15,962 nucleotides of DNA from an uncultured Bacteroides sp. GTDB taxonomy: Bacteria; Bacteroidota; Bacteroidia; Bacteroidales; Bacteroidaceae. The notes under the pieces are model-generated. The model was given only the letters and a program-made list of their open reading frames with translations. It did no database searches and had not been told where the DNA came from. The stretch is from positions 1 to 15,962 of the forward strand of contig NZ_CAUCSQ010000075.1 in NCBI RefSeq assembly GCF_958445495.1, read 5' to 3'. Within the stretch, counting starts at the first letter, position 1; every line of letters begins with the position of its first letter. The translations under genes were made by a program, and so were the position numbers. Below are positions 13,181-15,962 of the stretch, piece after piece.

Positions 13181-14017
13181 TTATTCTTTTTCTTCGTTTG
13201 CCGTGGCTTCCCATACCAGGTCGTAGAACTCGTTGCAGGCATCGGAATAATTTTCCGGGGTCTGATAGTCTAGTACGGGCTTGCCTGATTTACGGGCGTA
13301 TTCCATAATGGATTCGTCCACTTTCTCGCTGTTTTGTATCACTCCGTCCGAATAATCGATGGCGAGTTTGCAGAGTGCGGCGTAGTCTACCGGCTCTTTT
13401 AATCCTCCCAGGTCGCTTTGCGCGATTCCTTTCAGCATCAGTTTGGTTGCGAAATCATCGCTGAGCGTGTTTTTGAAATCCTCTTCATATACCGAGAATA
13501 CGACTTTGGCATCCCGGAAAGAGGGCTCGTCATTGTATGCTTTTTTTATGTAGAGGGGAGCGAGTGCCGTCATCCAGCCGTGGCAGTGTATGACATCGGG
13601 ACACCAGCGAAGTTTTTTTACTGTCTCCAATACACCGCGTGCATAGAAAATGGCGCGACTGTCGTTGTCGTCATATTCCAGCCCGTTTTCATCTACCGTC
13701 TGCAGGCGGTTCTGAAAGTAGTCGTCGTTGTCTATGAAATAGACTTGCATGCGTGCGGATTGGATGGAAGCGACTTTTATAATCAGAGGGTGGTCGGTAT
13801 CGTCGATAATCAGATTCATGCCGGAGAGGCGGATTACTTCATGCAATTGGTTCCTGCGTTCGTTAATGTTTCCCCACTTGGGCATAAAAGTTCTAATTTC
13901 ACGGCCTTTTTCCTGGATTGCCTGCGGAAGGTTTCTACCTATGTTGGCCATTTCGGATTCTGAAACGTAAGGTGTAATCTCTTGAGTAATAAATAAAACT
14001 TTATTCGCCTTTGTCAT
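13181..14017 (-). CDS. Short GlgA-like protein, GT5 N-terminal domain only
   Basis: A 278-residue protein matching only the N-terminal Rossmann half of bacterial starch/glycogen synthase (GT5). NKVLFITQEITPYVSESE (5-22) aligns with the GlgA N-terminus, and DVIHCHGWMTALAPLYIK (141-158) with its D-V-V-H-x-H-D-W-H motif. Full GlgA is about 480 residues; the whole C-terminal GT-B domain with the E-x7-E motif is missing, and it ends naturally (EATANEEKE, TAA). The ADP-glucose loop K-T-G-G-L-A-D-V is replaced by SESEMANIG (19-27), and H-D-W by H-G-W (146-148). Both changes argue against glucosyl transfer. It may bind glucan, or be a partner or regulator of the real synthase; that is inference. Databases often label such proteins glycogen synthase from the N-terminal match alone. 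It is the first gene of a unit with the DUF4270 lipoprotein and diverges from panC. Confidence 0.84.
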   Translation of the reverse strand: MTKANKVLFITQEITPYVSESEMANIGRNLPQAIQEKGREIRTFMPKWGNINERRNQLHEVIRLSGMNLIIDDTDHPLIIKVASIQSARMQVYFIDNDDYFQNRLQTVDENGLEYDDNDSRAIFYARGVLETVKKLRWCPDVIHCHGWMTALAPLYIKKAYNDEPSFRDAKVVFSVYEEDFKNTLSDDFATKLMLKGIAQSDLGGLKEPVDYAALCKLAIDYSDGVIQNSEKVDESIMEYARKSGKPVLDYQTPENYSDACNEFYDLVWEATANEEKE

Positions 14018-14045
14018 AATAACAATAGTTCACTATAATATTCTG

Positions 14046-14053
14046 CAAAGATA
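14046..14053 (-). promoter_or_regulatory. Predicted -7 box of the GlgA-like/DUF4270 unit
   Basis: On the minus strand TATCTTTG (followed by C) is an exact TAnnTTTG match, 28 bases before the ATG at 14017. This gives a leader of roughly 23 nt. No good TTTG -33 box is seen at the expected distance; the region there is T-rich. Confidence 0.58.
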
Positions 14054-14108
14054 CGAAAAAAAAGACACATTAAATAAGATATTCTTTCTTTATGTGGCAA
14101 ATATTAGT

Positions 14109-14131
14109 TTATTTTGCAGAGTTTTTGCAAA
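14109..14131 (+). promoter_or_regulatory. Weak promoter candidate of panC-panD
   Basis: TTATTTTG (14109-14116) is a one-mismatch -7 box about 44 bases before the panC ATG. TTTGCA (14113-14118) and TGCAAA (14126-14131) form a six-pair inverted repeat over it. No clear -33 element. The divergent gap from 14018 to 14159 must hold both promoters, so a site here is expected, but its exact place is uncertain. Confidence 0.35.
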
Positions 14132-14159
14132 CGAGTAAAACATAAACCAATTGACGAAA

Positions 14160-15008
14160 ATGAAAGTAGTACACACTATCAAGGACTTACAGGCCGAGTT
14201 GAAGGCGCTGAGGGATTTGGGTAAGAAGGTGGGATTAGTTCCTACAATGGGTGCTTTACACGCGGGGCATGCATCTCTGGTAAAGCGCAGCGTAAGCGAG
14301 AATGGTGTTACTGTAGTGAGTGTTTTTGTGAATCCCACTCAGTTTAACGATAAGAATGATTTGGAAAAATATCCTCGCACGGTGGAGGCGGATTGCCGCC
14401 TGTTGGAAGAGTGTGGTGCGGATTTTGCTTTTGTCCCTTCGGTAGCGGAGATGTATCCGGAACCGGATACGAGGAAATTCAGTTATGCCCCGTTGGATAC
14501 CGTGATGGAAGGCGCGTTCCGTCCGGGACATTTTAACGGGGTTTGCCAGATTGTCAGCAAGCTGTTTGACGCGGTGCAGCCGGACCGGGCTTATTTTGGG
14601 GAGAAGGATTTCCAGCAATTGGCGATTATCCGTGAAATGGTCCGTCAGTCGGGTTACAAACTGGAGATTGTCGGTTGTCCCATCGTGCGCGAGGAAGACG
14701 GATTGGCTTTGAGCAGCCGGAATAAACGTTTGTCTGCGCAAGAACGTGAAAATGCTTTAAATATTTCTCGGACATTATTTAAAAGTCGTAACTTTGCAGC
14801 CTCCCATACGGTAGGCGAGACGCTGAAAATGGTGGAGGACGCAATCGGGGCTGCTCCGGGATTGAAGCTGGAGTATTTTGAGATTGTGGACGGAAACACG
14901 TTGCAGAAGATAAGTGACTGGAAGGATACCGCTTATGCGGTGGGTTGCATCACGGTGTTCTGCGGGGAGGTCCGGCTGATTGATAATATCAAATACAGTG
15001 GCGAGTAA
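14160..15008 (+). CDS. panC: Pantothenate synthetase (pantoate--beta-alanine ligase)
   Basis: A 282-residue cytosolic enzyme that joins pantoate and beta-alanine with ATP to give pantothenate, on the route to coenzyme A. The nucleotidyltransferase signature is clear: PTMGALHAGHASL (28-40, the H-x-G-H site), FVNPTQF (56-62), RPGHFNGV (121-128), FGEKDFQQL (146-154) and GLALSSRN (181-188, the KMSKS-like loop). Length is exactly that usual for PanC. I use the ATG at 14160; a TTG nine bases upstream is in frame but has no support. panD follows after 81 bases on the same strand, so beta-alanine supply and use are coupled in one unit. Confidence 0.97.
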   Translation: MKVVHTIKDLQAELKALRDLGKKVGLVPTMGALHAGHASLVKRSVSENGVTVVSVFVNPTQFNDKNDLEKYPRTVEADCRLLEECGADFAFVPSVAEMYPEPDTRKFSYAPLDTVMEGAFRPGHFNGVCQIVSKLFDAVQPDRAYFGEKDFQQLAIIREMVRQSGYKLEIVGCPIVREEDGLALSSRNKRLSAQERENALNISRTLFKSRNFAASHTVGETLKMVEDAIGAAPGLKLEYFEIVDGNTLQKISDWKDTAYAVGCITVFCGEVRLIDNIKYSGE

Positions 15009-15089
15009 GGTGGTTTATTCCGGGAGTCCGCTGTCCGGATTCTAAATCGGGTAGAACTCTTGATTCACTGTTTAAAATTTTATAAGTAT

Positions 15090-15443
15090 ATGATGATTGA
15101 AGTGTTGAAGTCAAAGATTCATTGCGCACGTGTCACGGAAGCGAACTTGAATTACATGGGTAGCATTACCATTGACGAGGATTTGCTGGATGCTGCCAAT
15201 ATGATTCCGGGCGAGAAAGTGTATATCGCTGACAATAACAACGGCGAACGCTTTGAAACCTATATTATCAAAGGTGAACGCGGTTCCGGGAAAATCTGTC
15301 TGAATGGCGCTGCCGCCCGTAAGGTGCAGCCGGACGATATTGTGATTATCATGTCGTATGCATTGATGGATTTTGAGGAAGCCAAGTCGTTTAAGCCGAC
15401 TGTCATTTTTCCGGACCCGGCAACAAATAAAGTGGTAAAATAG
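15090..15443 (+). CDS. panD: Aspartate 1-decarboxylase precursor
   Basis: A 117-residue proenzyme that cleaves itself at Gly24-Ser25 (NYMGSITID, 21-29) to create the pyruvoyl cofactor, then decarboxylates L-aspartate to beta-alanine for PanC. Other conserved parts are Arg54 and Tyr58 in ERFETY, NGAAA (72-76) and PDDIVIIMSYA (81-91). Starting at the ATG at 15090 puts the processing serine at 25, as in E. coli PanD. The next codon is also ATG, so 15093 is possible. The last ten codons and stop (PDPATNKVVK) form the first unit of a 56-bp tandem array that continues past the gene; PanD's C-terminal tail is variable in the family, so this need not harm the enzyme. Confidence 0.96.
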   Translation: MMIEVLKSKIHCARVTEANLNYMGSITIDEDLLDAANMIPGEKVYIADNNNGERFETYIIKGERGSGKICLNGAAARKVQPDDIVIIMSYALMDFEEAKSFKPTVIFPDPATNKVVK

Positions 15444-15690
15444 GGGAGAGGGAATTCTTCGGTTCTCCGGACCCGTCGACAAACAAAGTGGTAGGATAGG
15501 GGAGAGGGAATTCTCCGATTCTCCGGACCCATCGACAAATAAAGTGGTAAAATAGGGGTGAGGGAATTTTTCGATTCTCCGGACCTGGCGACAAACAAAG
15601 TGGTAGGATAGGGGAGAGGGAATTCTCCGATTCTCCGGACCTGGCGACAAATAAAGTGGTAGAATAGGGGAAAGGGAATTCTCCGGTTCT
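15411..15690. repeat. 56-bp tandem repeat, five copies, starting inside panD
   Basis: Five 56-bp units start at 15411, 15467, 15523, 15579 and 15635; a sixth breaks off after CCGGA at 15691. Unit 1 is the last 33 nt of panD (ten codons and stop) plus 23 nt of downstream DNA. Read in the panD register, the units give PDPATNKVVK, PDPSTNKVVG, PDPSTNKVVK, PDLATNKVVG and PDLATNKVVE, each followed by TAG. Units 1 and 3 share GTAAAATAG, units 2 and 4 share GTAGGATAG, which suggests that pairs of units were duplicated together. There are no unique spacers, so this is not CRISPR. Open frames through it on the minus strand are a by-product of the composition. Confidence 0.95.
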
Positions 15691-15727
15691 CCGGAAGTGA
15701 ACGATAAAAGAGGATTGTCTCATTTTG

Positions 15728-15760
15728 AAGAAGGTGTTCCGAAAGGATGCCTTCTTTTTT
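15728..15760 (+). terminator. Intrinsic terminator of panC-panD
   Basis: AAGAAGGTGT (15728-15737) and CC (15739-15740) pair with GGATGCCTTCTT (15745-15756) around a GAAA tetraloop (15741-15744), with T15738 bulged and two G-U pairs. Six Ts follow the stem core (15755-15760). It is a textbook plus-strand terminator, now 285 bases after the panD stop because of the intervening 56-bp array. Confidence 0.8.
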
Positions 15761-15764
15761 AGTT

Positions 15765-15962
15765 TCTCCGATTGCGATTCGTATTTCTCCAGACGTGGCA
15801 AATAATCTTCCTGTAGTTTTGGGGGTTGTTTTTCTTCGGCTTTATTCATCCTTGAGAGCTGTTTGTTCAGAGCAGTGGCCTTTTCCCGCAATTCTCCGGG
15901 GTCAATAGCGGATAAAGCCTTAGGCGTACGTTTGTTTGTTCCTTCCTTTCCTTTTCCTTTCT
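15765..15962 (-). pseudogene. Probable transposase remnant, partial
   Basis: From the window edge to about 15765 the minus strand is open and protein-like. It includes TNKRTPKALSAIDPGELREK, then ATALNKQLSRMNKAEEKQ, then LQEDYLPRLEKYESQSEKL. The charged, helical pattern (a KatALNkqL-type helix, then yLPrLEKYE) resembles the linker before the catalytic core of IS1182-like DDE transposases as I remember them. The expected continuation (an R-N-S-Y-S-K-T-D-like segment with the catalytic region) is missing: the frame instead runs into the panD terminator and the 56-bp repeats, where it has no natural stop until 15403. I therefore read it as a truncated fragment whose other end lies outside the window. 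The family is tentative; it could be the end of another protein. Confidence 0.42.

Noticed and set aside
13162..13242. N-terminal extension of the DUF4270 protein to 13242
   Set aside because: It overlaps the end of the GlgA-like gene, and starting at 13161 yields a clean lipoprotein signal peptide.
15111..15891. Overlapping minus-strand frames through panD and the 56-bp array giving Pro/Ser/Arg-rich repeats
   Set aside because: They arise because the 56-bp unit has no stop in any minus frame and cycles the frame each copy. They run antisense to panD and across its terminator. Only the part above 15765 looks protein-like.

Overview
The window looks like chromosomal DNA from a gut Bacteroides (order Bacteroidales) close to the B. 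thetaiotaomicron/ovatus group. Three things point there. Several genes are preceded by the Bacteroidetes-type -7 box TAnnTTTG rather than TATAAT (817, 3241, 3325, 3995, 6082, 14046). Most starts have A-rich leaders with little Shine-Dalgarno. The gene set (HU-like protein with a C-terminal extension, DUF4270 lipoprotein, GH57 alpha-amylase-like protein, short GlgA-like protein beside panC-panD) is typical of the genus. Species is inferred, not proven.

Layout. 1-2379: mscL and guaA on +, separated by a 361-base gap holding a 20-bp tandem repeat. 2547-3952: a Crp/Fnr-type regulator on - diverging from a MarC-family membrane protein on +. 4198-4809: an HU-like DNA-binding protein with a long (~190 nt) leader that carries an inverted repeat. 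4988-5983: a rhomboid protease on - whose cytoplasmic tail is built of 20-residue (60-bp) tandem repeats. A single C-to-T nonsense change inside the array cuts off three further in-frame repeats. 6198-10877: a three-gene glycogen operon on + (GH133 debranching enzyme, GT4/GT5-type glycosyltransferase, GH57 alpha-amylase-like protein), preceded by a promoter and a large dyad at the predicted transcript start. 10878-11463: a gene-free zone between convergent genes, rich in hairpins and terminator-like elements. 11464-14017: on -, a GlgA-like protein reduced to the N-terminal GT5 domain followed by a DUF4270 lipoprotein. 14160-15443: panC-panD on +. The last 33 nt of panD plus 23 nt downstream have been amplified into five 56-bp tandem copies. 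A strong intrinsic terminator follows at 15728-15760, then an apparent transposase remnant on - that runs off the window.

How it fits together: the central genes form a glycogen synthesis/breakdown locus, with the short GlgA-like protein and a probable lipoprotein in a converging unit. PanC and PanD give beta-alanine and pantothenate for CoA. The most unusual feature is structural: three unrelated tandem-repeat arrays (20, 60 and 56 bp) lie at or just after the 3' ends of mscL, the rhomboid gene and panD. Two of them change, or could change, the C-terminus of a protein. I see no CRISPR array, prophage, tRNA, rRNA or complete insertion sequence, and no clearly new multi-gene system. The best leads are the repeat arrays, the altered catalytic residues in the glycogen proteins, and the structured leaders.
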